Under the pieces are notes generated by a model. The model did not search any database and had not been told where the DNA came from. It saw nothing but the letters and a program-made list of their open reading frames with translations. The position numbers were made by a program, and so were the translations under genes. 64,000 nt of DNA, from the NCBI RefSeq assembly GCF_001705515.1, contig NZ_MDJS01000005.1:62001-126000 (forward strand), given 5' to 3'. Source of the DNA: Mucilaginibacter sp. PPCGB 2223. Its GTDB lineage: Bacteria; Bacteroidota; Bacteroidia; Sphingobacteriales; Sphingobacteriaceae. Each line of letters begins with the position of its first letter. Position 1 is the first letter of the stretch. Positions 8,155-15,708 of the stretch are shown here, piece after piece.

Positions 8155-9552
8155 TTATTTTAAACTGCCGATCATATCTTCGGGGCGTACCCAAGCATCA
8201 AACTGCTCGTTGGTTAATAAGCCTAAGCCTATGGCTGCTTCGCGTAATGAGCTGCCGTTCTTTAAAGCAGTTTTGGCAATTTTGGCGGCGTTTTCGTAAC
8301 CGATGTGCGGATTTAAAGCTGTAACCAGCATCAGCGAGTTTTCGAGGTGTTTTTTGATGCCCTCGTAGTTCGGTTCGATGCCCTTGGCGCAATGATCGTT
8401 AAAAGATACGCAGGCATCACCAATCAGGCGTGCCGATTGTAAAAAATTGGCTGCCATTACCGGTTTGAAAACGTTGAGCTCGTAGTGCCCGTTTGAGCCG
8501 CCTATCGAGATGGCTACATCATTACCCATTACCTGTGCGGCTACCATGGTCACAGCTTCGTTTTGGGTCGGGTTAACTTTACCCGGCATAATGGATGAGC
8601 CAGGTTCGTTATCCGGGATATGGATCTCGCCGATACCCGAGCGCGGGCCCGAGGCCAGCATACGGATATCGTTGGCGATCTTCATCAGCGATACGGCAAT
8701 CTGTTTCAGGGCGCCGTGGCTTTCCACAATAGCGTCGTGAGCGGCCAAAGCCTCAAATTTGTTTTCGGCGGTGCGGAATGGCAGGCCGGTAAATCTGGCA
8801 ATGTATTCGGCAACCTTAACATCGTAACCTTTTGGCGTGTTGATGCCGGTACCAACGGCGGTGCCGCCTAATGCCAGTTCGCTTAAGTGATCTAAAGTAT
8901 TTTTTAAAGCTTTCAGCCCATGATCCAATTGCGATACATAGCCCGAAAACTCCTGTCCTAAAGTCAACGGCGTAGCATCCATCAGGTGGGTGCGGCCGAT
9001 CTTTACGACCGATTTAAAGGCTTCGGATTTTGCTTTCAGCGTATCGCGCAGTTTTTCGATACCGGGGATGGTTACATCGATCACCATTTTATAGGCGGCG
9101 ATGTGCATGGCCGTTGGGTAAGTATCGTTTGACGACTGCGATTTGTTCACATCATCATTCGGGTGGATGAAAGTTTTGCCTTCGCCCAGTTTGTTGCCTT
9201 GTAATACGTGCGCACGGTTAGCGATCACCTCGTTCACGTTCATGTTGGATTGCGTGCCCGAGCCTGTTTGCCAGATCACCAGCGGGAATTCTGTTGCCAG
9301 TTGGCCGGCCAATATCTCATCGCAAACGGCTGCGATCAGGTCGCGCTTTTCGGCCGGCAGTACCCCGCAATCGGTATTGGTAAAGGCGGCAGCTTTTTTC
9401 AAATAGGCAAAAGCGGCAATGATCTCCTTCGGCATGGAAGCCTCGGGGCCGATTTTAAAATTATTGCGCGAGCGCTCGGTTTGTGCGCCCCAGTATTTAT
9501 CGGCAGGTACCTGTACCTCGCCCATGGTATCGTGTTCGGTTCTGAAACTCAT
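8155..9552 (-). CDS. fumC: Class II fumarate hydratase
   Basis: Interconverts fumarate and malate in the TCA cycle. 465 residues, normal for the iron-independent tetrameric class. Visible are GSGTQSNMNVNEV (97-109), the GRTHLMDATP block with His189, and the superfamily signature GSSIMPGKVNPTQ (318-330) containing the catalytic Ser319. ATG 9552 is supported by a TATCTTTG promoter element 5 nt upstream. It is transcribed alone or with the downstream lipoprotein; a strong terminator follows the stop. Confidence 0.97.
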   Translation of the reverse strand: MSFRTEHDTMGEVQVPADKYWGAQTERSRNNFKIGPEASMPKEIIAAFAYLKKAAAFTNTDCGVLPAEKRDLIAAVCDEILAGQLATEFPLVIWQTGSGTQSNMNVNEVIANRAHVLQGNKLGEGKTFIHPNDDVNKSQSSNDTYPTAMHIAAYKMVIDVTIPGIEKLRDTLKAKSEAFKSVVKIGRTHLMDATPLTLGQEFSGYVSQLDHGLKALKNTLDHLSELALGGTAVGTGINTPKGYDVKVAEYIARFTGLPFRTAENKFEALAAHDAIVESHGALKQIAVSLMKIANDIRMLASGPRSGIGEIHIPDNEPGSSIMPGKVNPTQNEAVTMVAAQVMGNDVAISIGGSNGHYELNVFKPVMAANFLQSARLIGDACVSFNDHCAKGIEPNYEGIKKHLENSLMLVTALNPHIGYENAAKIAKTALKNGSSLREAAIGLGLLTNEQFDAWVRPEDMIGSLK

Positions 9553-9557
9553 GGTGG

Positions 9558-9565
9558 CAAAGATA
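9558..9565 (-). promoter_or_regulatory. -7 element of the fumC promoter next to the ATG
   Basis: TATCTTTG on the minus strand (TAnnTTTG) ends 5 nt before ATG 9552. No good TTG is seen at the -33 position. The arrangement mirrors hisS and implies a very short leader. Confidence 0.5.
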
Positions 9566-9570
9566 ATGTG

Positions 9571-9705
9571 ATTTCACTGATTTTTTTAGAGTGATTTCAC
9601 CGATTGATTTGATTTTGATTACACAGATTTTGATTAGATTACACCGATTTTGCGAACAATATCGATTGGTTAATTCTTATCGGTGAAATCATTTTTTCAC
9701 ATCAG
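9571..9705. repeat. Degenerate tandem repeat 'GATTTCACCGATTGATTTGATT'
   Basis: Between divergent fumC and the M14 peptidase gene, variants of GATTTCACCGATT, GATTACACAGATTTTGATTA and GATTACACCGATTTTG follow each other. The same words recur at 25541-25566 and 33376-33520. Confidence 0.65.
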
Positions 9706-9724
9706 TGGAATCAAGTATATTATC

Positions 9725-11467
9725 ATGAAAAAACTCATCTGCCTTTTACTCATCGGCGCAAGCCTGTTATCCGCGCAAGCACAAATAACTCCGTTTGAAG
9801 CCCATGCCGACAAAAACTACACCGCTGCCTATCCCGAGATCATTTCCTATTACCAAAAGCTGGCCAAAACACAGCCTCAAATGCGCCTGTTTAATTATGG
9901 GATGACAGATATCGGCAAGCCGTTGACGCTGATCGTGCTTTCGCGGGATAAGGTGTTCGACCCGGTGCAGATCCGCAAAATGAACAAAACCGTGATCCTG
10001 GTGAACAACGGCATCCACCCCGGCGAACCGGAAGGTATTGATGCCAGCATGATGCTGGTGCGCGATTTGCTTAAAAAGAACGCCCTGCCCAAAAACCTGG
10101 TGCTGTGTGTTGTAGCGGTTTACAATATCGATGGTTGTATTACGCGTGGCTTATCTCGTGTTAGCCAGAACGGACCGGAGGCTTACGGCTTTCGCGGAAA
10201 TTACCGCAACCTCGACCTGAACCGCGATTTTATTAAGGCCGACAGCCGCAACGTTTTAGGCTTTATGCAGATACTCAACACCTGGAAACCGCAGGTATTT
10301 TTAGACAACCATACCAGCGACGGCGCCGATTACCAGTACGTGATGACCCTGATCGAAACGCAGAAAGACAAGCAAAACCCGCTGCTGGCCGAGTATACCG
10401 GCAAGACTTTATCGCCCGAGTTGTACAAACGCATGAAAAAGAGCGGTTACGAGATGATCCCTTATGTGGAAGGTTTTCGCGGTACGCCGGATAGCGGTAT
10501 CGTAGCTTTTTTGGAGACGCCGCGCTTCGCTACCGGTTTTACCGCCCAGCATAACATCATCAGCTATATTACCGAAACGCACATGCTCAAAACGTTTGAT
10601 AAACGGGTTTATGCTACCTACGATTTTATGCAGCACCTGTTCGATATCTGCGAGCGCGATGCTACCGTGATCCGCAAACTTAAGGAGCGCGTTGATGAGG
10701 AAACCAAATCGCAAAAAACCTTTGCGCTTAACTGGGATGTGGATATGGCCAATTACGATACCATTACCTTTAAAGGCTATACCGCCGGTTATAAGCCCAG
10801 CGAGGTAAGCGGCCTGCGCCGATTGTACTACGATCGCAGCAAGCCTTTTACCAAAACCATTAAGTATTTTGATAATTACAAGGTTACGCTTACCGCGGAT
10901 AAGCCGGTGGCCTACATCATCCCGCAGGCCTGGGGTAAGGTGATCGACTTGTTTAAGCTGAACGGCGTTGCGATGAAACGCCTGACGCATGATACCACAC
11001 TTAACATGCAAATGTATTATATCGGCGAGTTGCGCCCGCCTATGCGCCCGTACGAAGGCCATTACCTGCACAGCAATGTACCTATTAAACCGGTTGATAT
11101 GCCGATCAGGTTTTACGAGGGCGATTACGTGGTTTATACCAACCAGGCCATTAACCGCTATATTGTTGAAACGCTGGAGCCGCAGGCTGTTGACTCCTTC
11201 TTCGCCTGGAATTTTTTCGATTCGGTGCTGGGGCAAAAAGAAGGGTACAGCGATTATGTATTTGAAGACGTTGCCGCCGGTTTGCTAAAGAAAGACCCGG
11301 AATTGAAAAAGAAACTGGATGATGCCAAAGCCGCCGACCCTAACCTGGCCAAAAGCGCGCGGGCGCAATTAAACTTTATTTATCAAACCACGCCAAGCTA
11401 CGAAAAGACTTATATGCGCTACCCTGTTGGGAGATTGATGCAGGATGTGAAGTTGGATTTGAAGTGA
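9725..11467 (+). CDS. Secreted M14-family zinc carboxypeptidase
   Basis: 580 residues from ATG 9725. The upstream in-frame ATG at 9683 would put 14 residues from repeat DNA before a clean signal peptide (MKKLICLLLIGASLLSAQAQ), so I reject it. The zinc ligands are visible as HPGEPEG (His98, Glu101) and DNHTSDG (His196), with NLDLNRDF at 162-169 as the usual intervening motif. Family members trim C-terminal or cell-wall-type peptides in the periplasm. The C-terminal 250 residues are not a standard M14 part and probably form an accessory domain. It stands alone, divergent from fumC. Confidence 0.88.
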   Translation: MKKLICLLLIGASLLSAQAQITPFEAHADKNYTAAYPEIISYYQKLAKTQPQMRLFNYGMTDIGKPLTLIVLSRDKVFDPVQIRKMNKTVILVNNGIHPGEPEGIDASMMLVRDLLKKNALPKNLVLCVVAVYNIDGCITRGLSRVSQNGPEAYGFRGNYRNLDLNRDFIKADSRNVLGFMQILNTWKPQVFLDNHTSDGADYQYVMTLIETQKDKQNPLLAEYTGKTLSPELYKRMKKSGYEMIPYVEGFRGTPDSGIVAFLETPRFATGFTAQHNIISYITETHMLKTFDKRVYATYDFMQHLFDICERDATVIRKLKERVDEETKSQKTFALNWDVDMANYDTITFKGYTAGYKPSEVSGLRRLYYDRSKPFTKTIKYFDNYKVTLTADKPVAYIIPQAWGKVIDLFKLNGVAMKRLTHDTTLNMQMYYIGELRPPMRPYEGHYLHSNVPIKPVDMPIRFYEGDYVVYTNQAINRYIVETLEPQAVDSFFAWNFFDSVLGQKEGYSDYVFEDVAAGLLKKDPELKKKLDDAKAADPNLAKSARAQLNFIYQTTPSYEKTYMRYPVGRLMQDVKLDLK

Positions 11468-11473
11468 TCTTTT

Positions 11474-11503
11474 AATTTCGGATGTCGGATGTTCAATTTC
11501 GAG
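11474..11503. repeat. 'TTTCGGATGTTC' word repeat, copy 1
   Basis: Sequence of the form AATTTCGGATGTCGGATG then TTCAATTTCGAG. Two further copies lie at 62849-62880 and 63038-63070. The rest of the 291-bp spacer holds a hairpin (11687-11726) and no gene. Confidence 0.55.
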
Positions 11504-11686
11504 TTTTTTTTGAACAGTAGTGGCTTACCATTTACACTTAATTATGTCCAACATTTAAAAGAATAGCTCAGATGCGCATTAGATGATTGTATTTGCTGAC
11601 TTGCTCACCCGCGGGACGCGAGCGAGTGCGAGGGTGTAATTGCAAATTTAAGTGTACTCCAAACACGTATCCCCTATAAAACAAAT

Positions 11687-11726
11687 ATGGCTTATCTATC
11701 ATCCCTAAGGATAATGGATAAGCCAT
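11687..11726. terminator. Long hairpin between convergent genes
   Basis: Arms ATGGCTTATC and GATAAGCCAT (10 bp, perfect) with an inner ATCC/GGAT stem. It separates the M14 peptidase gene from the opposing hypothetical gene; a T-rich stretch follows on the plus side. Confidence 0.6.
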
Positions 11727-11758
11727 TATATCGTAGCAATATTTTTTAAACCTCTTTT

Positions 11759-12187
11759 TTACGAGGCCAGCATCATGCCGTTTACCAGGCCTGTCAGGTC
11801 GGCGCGGTTACCGTTAAGCTGGGTGAACATGGCGCCCATGCTTTTTTCGGTTTTGGTTTGCTGCATAAACTGCACCATTACCTGCGGTATCAGGCCATCG
11901 GCAATTTTATAGGCCGAGTTTGGCGAAATGTTGTAATACTTGTTTAAACGGTTGGCGAATTTGTTCACCATGCTGTTCACCAGCGGGTTGTTGTAAATAC
12001 CGTTGAGCTGGAAGAAGTTAACCAGGTCTTTCATGCGTCCGGTTTCGATGTGGTTTTTCAATACATCGATGATAGAGCTTGATGCTTCGGTGATCACCGC
12101 TTCACGGTCTTTTTCAGCAATCTCGGGGTTGCCGATCACAGCCTTTCCGGCGTTGTTTTTTACGAGTAAAAAGAGATTTTCAAACAT
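11759..12187 (-). CDS. Conserved hypothetical, mostly alpha-helical cytoplasmic protein
   Basis: 142 residues with no signal peptide or membrane segment. Predicted character is helical and slightly hydrophobic: SIIDVLKNHIETGRMKDL, then NPLVNSMVNKFANRL, then QVMVQFMQQT and a Gly/Leu-rich end. It is reminiscent of DUF937-type small helical proteins, but I cannot confirm the family. It is divergent from pgi and has its own TTG-N21-TATATTTG promoter-like sequence about 65 nt upstream. Confidence 0.7.
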   Translation of the reverse strand: MFENLFLLVKNNAGKAVIGNPEIAEKDREAVITEASSSIIDVLKNHIETGRMKDLVNFFQLNGIYNNPLVNSMVNKFANRLNKYYNISPNSAYKIADGLIPQVMVQFMQQTKTEKSMGAMFTQLNGNRADLTGLVNGMMLAS

Positions 12188-12253
12188 TGCTAAATAAATT
12201 TAAAAGTGTATTAACAAAATGATGATTTTTTTACCGTTTTGTTATTGATACTA

Positions 12254-12285
12254 CAAATATACTAATTAATAATTTGGATTATCAA
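12254..12285 (-). promoter_or_regulatory. Promoter-like sequence of the small helical protein gene
   Basis: On the minus strand TTG (12285-12283), 21-nt spacer, TATATTTG (12261-12254). This matches the Bacteroidota consensus and would give a leader of about 60 nt. Confidence 0.5.
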
Positions 12286-12406
12286 AATATAATTTACATT
12301 TTATTGTAAATTTCTAAATTTAGATGGTGTATGATATACACTAAGTTATAGGTGTACTTGCCACACTAAGTTTACCGTTTTTGCAAACCTTATTTTCAAT
12401 AAATAG

Positions 12407-12435
12407 TTGATGTATTGGTTTACTTGTTAATTTTG
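12407..12435 (+). promoter_or_regulatory. Bacteroidota-type promoter of pgi
   Basis: TTG at 12407-12409, 18-nt spacer and TAATTTTG at 12428-12435, with ATG at 12456. Both elements match the consensus and would give a leader of about 14 nt. The surrounding 268-bp divergent spacer is AT-rich and holds no gene. Confidence 0.65.
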
Positions 12436-12455
12436 GCTCTAAATACTCATCAAAT

Positions 12456-14105
12456 ATGTTGCCTAAAATAAATTTCACCCAAACCCAAGCATATCCGTAC
12501 CTGGCCAGTCAGTTCGAAAAACTGGAGCAGGTTCACCTGAAAGATCTTTTCAAAACTGACAGCCAGCGCTTTACTAAAATGTCGGTACAGTTTGAAGATA
12601 TTTTGCTCGATTACTCGAAAAACCGCGTCGACGATGAGACAGTAGCTTTATTGCTACAGATGGCCAAAGAATGTATGGTAAACGATGCGATCAAAGCGAT
12701 GTTCGGCGGCGAAAAGATCAACATGACCGAAGGCCGGCCGGTGTTGCACATTGCTTTGCGCAACCAGAGCAATACGCCGATTTTGGTAGATGGCAAGGAC
12801 GTGATGCCCGATGTGAATGCAGTACTGGCACAGATGCAGCAGTTTTCGGAAGAGGTGATATCGGGCGCATGGAAAGGTTATACCGGCAAAGCCATTACCG
12901 ATGTGGTGAATATCGGCATCGGCGGATCGGACCTTGGACCGGTAATGGTGACCGAGGCTTTAAAGGCCTACAAAAACCACCTGAACCTGCATTTTGTAAG
13001 TAATGTTGACGGCACGCATATCGCGGAAACGCTGAAGAGCCTGAAACCCGAAACTACTTTATTCCTGATCGCATCAAAAACCTTTACCACGCAGGAGACC
13101 ATGGCCAACGCCCATAGCGCACGCGAGTGGTTTTTGGCAGGCGAGGGTGCCAAGGAAGCGGATATTGCCAAACACTTCGCGGCTTTATCAACCAACGGCA
13201 AGGCGGTATCGGCATTCGGTATCGACACCAAAAATATGTTTGAGTTTTGGGATTGGGTTGGCGGCCGCTATTCGCTTTGGAGCGCCATCGGCTTGTCGAT
13301 ATGCCTGGGCGTAGGCTTTGATAATTTTAAAGAGCTGCTGGCCGGCGCACACGCTATGGATAAACACTTTAGCGAGACCGAATTTGAACAGAACATGCCG
13401 GTGCTGCTTGCTTTGATGGGGATATGGTACAATAACTTTTTCGGCGCGCAAACCGAGGCCATTTTACCGTACGACCAGTATATGCACCGTTTTGCGGCTT
13501 ACTTTCAACAGGGCGATATGGAAAGCAACGGCAAATACGTCGACCGTAACGGCCGGCCTGTTGATTACTCAACCGGGCCCATCATCTGGGGCGAGCCGGG
13601 CACTAACGGGCAGCATGCCTTTTACCAGCTGATACACCAGGGCACCAAGCTTATCCCCTGCGATTTTATAGCGCCTGCACAAACACACAACCCGATAGGT
13701 GAGCATCATACTTTGCTGCTATCCAACTTCTTCGCGCAAACCGAAGCTTTGATGAACGGCAAGACCGAAGAGGAAGTAATAACCGAGCTGAAGGCATCGG
13801 GCAAAAGCGAGCAGGAGATTAAAGATATCGCACCTTTTAAAGTATTTGAAGGCAACCGCCCGACCAACTCCATCCTGGTAAAGAAAATCACGCCGCGCAG
13901 CTTAGGTTCGCTTATCGCGATGTATGAGCATAAGATATTTGTACAGGGCATTATGTGGAACATTTACAGTTTTGACCAATGGGGTGTTGAGCTGGGCAAG
14001 CAACTGGCAGGTAAAATATTGCCGGAGCTGCGCAATAACGACGAGGTGAGCAGCCACGATGCTTCGACCAACGGGTTGATCAACCAGTTTAAGGCCTGGA
14101 GGTAA
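12456..14105 (+). CDS. pgi: Glucose-6-phosphate isomerase
   Basis: Interconverts glucose 6-phosphate and fructose 6-phosphate. 549 residues, the long bacterial form. GIGGSDLGP at 154-162 binds phosphate; signature 1 DWVGGRYSLWSAIGL is at 266-280; MESNGK carries the catalytic base Glu356; GTNGQHAFYQ at 382-391 carries His387. All expected active-site blocks are intact. It is monocistronic, with a recognisable promoter and a hairpin terminator. Confidence 0.97.
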   Translation: MLPKINFTQTQAYPYLASQFEKLEQVHLKDLFKTDSQRFTKMSVQFEDILLDYSKNRVDDETVALLLQMAKECMVNDAIKAMFGGEKINMTEGRPVLHIALRNQSNTPILVDGKDVMPDVNAVLAQMQQFSEEVISGAWKGYTGKAITDVVNIGIGGSDLGPVMVTEALKAYKNHLNLHFVSNVDGTHIAETLKSLKPETTLFLIASKTFTTQETMANAHSAREWFLAGEGAKEADIAKHFAALSTNGKAVSAFGIDTKNMFEFWDWVGGRYSLWSAIGLSICLGVGFDNFKELLAGAHAMDKHFSETEFEQNMPVLLALMGIWYNNFFGAQTEAILPYDQYMHRFAAYFQQGDMESNGKYVDRNGRPVDYSTGPIIWGEPGTNGQHAFYQLIHQGTKLIPCDFIAPAQTHNPIGEHHTLLLSNFFAQTEALMNGKTEEEVITELKASGKSEQEIKDIAPFKVFEGNRPTNSILVKKITPRSLGSLIAMYEHKIFVQGIMWNIYSFDQWGVELGKQLAGKILPELRNNDEVSSHDASTNGLINQFKAWR

Positions 14106-14142
14106 CATCGTGCCGGTGAGGACACCAGCATGAGCGTTTTAG

Positions 14143-14179
14143 AATAGCGATGGGTCTTGGAGCCTATCGCTATTTTTTT
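14143..14179 (+). terminator. pgi terminator, twin of the one at 15084-15120
   Basis: AATAGCGATGGG pairs with CCTATCGCTATT (one G-U), followed by TTTTT. The stem sequence is nearly identical to the terminator after the next gene. Confidence 0.8.
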
Positions 14180-14203
14180 GATATCTTATAGCAATATTGA
14201 TCA

Positions 14204-15085
14204 ATGGGGGAGTTTCACATTCACAGCGAAAATGAGCGCTATCACAAAAGAGTCAGCACTTCAATAACAGGCGCCTTTGCAATTGTTGCTTTCATTTTCA
14301 TCGGCGGGGCGGTAATCAATAAAGGGGCGATTGATTGGCCTACGTATCTTGGTTTAACTGTATTCATTTTCACTATCGTATATTTTCAGGCAATAAAGTC
14401 TCAACGATTTTATATTTTATCGGTCTCGATAAATGCCGATAAAGTTGAATTATCCTACACAAATCGCGAGCAAATATGTTCAATTAGCGATGCAGCCGAT
14501 TGTTTTAAATTTGAGAAAACCACTGGTTTCGGCAAAACACGTGTTGTTTATTTATCGGTCTTTTATAACCAAAAAAGCCTGTTCAAGCAACCCAGAACAG
14601 GATACTGGACCGAAAGTAGATTTGATGAGATTATAGAAGCCTTTGATGAACGAAACATTTCAAAAGATAGCATATTAACTACTAAAGAACTGGTTCTCCC
14701 AAAGTATGGGCTGCATATGGAAGATGCGGGGCAAATAATCAATATGGGCGGCCCATACGTAGGCTCCTTATATTTTGAAGATGAGTTGCTCTCTCTGAAC
14801 TGTGTAGCCGATAATCTATTGATTGATGAGCAAAACCGCCGGGTTTATTTTGTTAAATACCATGCTCGCACAGAATGGGGAGATCCGTTGTATTTTACAG
14901 TCAACTATTATTGCATAAACGAGGACAGGATATTTGAATCTGTGCGGGGATTTGATACGCTTTACATTAAGCCATCATATAGTACTGCCGTGATAAAAGT
15001 ATTCCATGGGTTTCATGATCAATCTCCAGTTAAAAATTCGAAATTTAACTTACTCAAAGAGAACTTCTTTGAAGTTATTGATTAA
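14204..15085 (+). CDS. Membrane-anchored protein of unknown function
   Basis: 293 residues. Two hydrophobic segments near the N-terminus (about 22-41 and 47-66) are followed by a soluble domain of about 225 residues with no Cys motif or catalytic signature that I recognise. The coding sequence looks more AT-rich and uses more A/T-ending codons than pgi beside it. It lies between two copies of the same terminator stem, which suggests it was inserted as a unit. No partner gene is linked. The ATG GGG start at 14204 has no clear Shine-Dalgarno sequence. Confidence 0.75.
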   Translation: MGEFHIHSENERYHKRVSTSITGAFAIVAFIFIGGAVINKGAIDWPTYLGLTVFIFTIVYFQAIKSQRFYILSVSINADKVELSYTNREQICSISDAADCFKFEKTTGFGKTRVVYLSVFYNQKSLFKQPRTGYWTESRFDEIIEAFDERNISKDSILTTKELVLPKYGLHMEDAGQIINMGGPYVGSLYFEDELLSLNCVADNLLIDEQNRRVYFVKYHARTEWGDPLYFTVNYYCINEDRIFESVRGFDTLYIKPSYSTAVIKVFHGFHDQSPVKNSKFNLLKENFFEVID

Positions 15086-15120
15086 AAATAGCGATGGGTT
15101 TGAAACCCATCGCTATTTTT
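15084..15120 (+). terminator. Strong terminator overlapping the stop codon
   Basis: Perfect 17-nt arms (15084-15100 and 15104-15120) with the core AATAGCGATGGG, ending in a T-run. The left arm begins inside the TAA of the preceding gene. Confidence 0.85.
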
Positions 15121-15708
15121 TTGGTAAAGTACAATAACTAATTAACCGGTGGGCAGCACCTCCGGAGCTATTTCTTCTTCTTACTTAATCCTACAACAGG
15201 TAACATCTCCGGGGCAGAAAAATTGCAGAAAGCAATGGATATAGACCATCGCTTTTTTGCAAAATCGCTGAATTTTGGGTATATTTAAGCAAATGGGCGA
15301 GCCATTAGGATTATCAATTTGTTAATTGAATACGATTAACTAACAAAAAAATACCGAAGAATACCGATGTCCTTGGATTTTTTGTTGCGGATTTGATAAT
15401 GGCGTTTTTGTTGACCCGGATGGTTATAAATTTGATAATCGAACATCGACACCTTGTTGAAAATATCGACAATTACCCCCCTGTTTTATTTTTGGGGTTG
15501 CGAATATGGCAATGCGTCTCTTGTTGGTGACAACACCAATAAAGTGCCGGGAGAAATATCCATATATAACCATGTGTCTGTACTTGCTGAGGAGCTTGTC
15601 CTGCGGGGTGCTGAAACAAGTTCAGCATGGCTTCCTCTTTCTAAATCGAATACATTTGGAGCAAAAAGATGCAAAGACATTTGCACGTTTACTCATCTGC
15701 ACATTGTA
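15121..15708. other. 588-bp spacer with hairpin, dispersed repeat and a possible gene relic
   Basis: No intact gene is visible. A hairpin at 15231-15258 (AGCAATGG/CCATCGCT then T6) resembles a weaker third copy of the neighbouring terminator. At 15401-15460 one frame reads GVFVDPDGYKF and then a stop, reminiscent of the end of a glyoxalase/VOC domain, but nothing supports it upstream. A dispersed repeat lies at 15589-15631. Confidence 0.5.
15589..15631 (-). repeat. Dispersed repeat 'CATGCTGAACTTGTTTCAGC', copy 1
   Basis: On the minus strand GCCATGCTGAACTTGTTTCA is followed by GCACCCCGCAGGACAAGCTCC. A plus-strand copy with the same word order is at 63124-63161. Confidence 0.65.

Noticed and set aside
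10409..11236. 275-residue open frame antisense to the M14 peptidase gene
   Set aside because: Shadow of a high-confidence gene; no family features, no promoter, composition reflects codon positions of the opposite strand.
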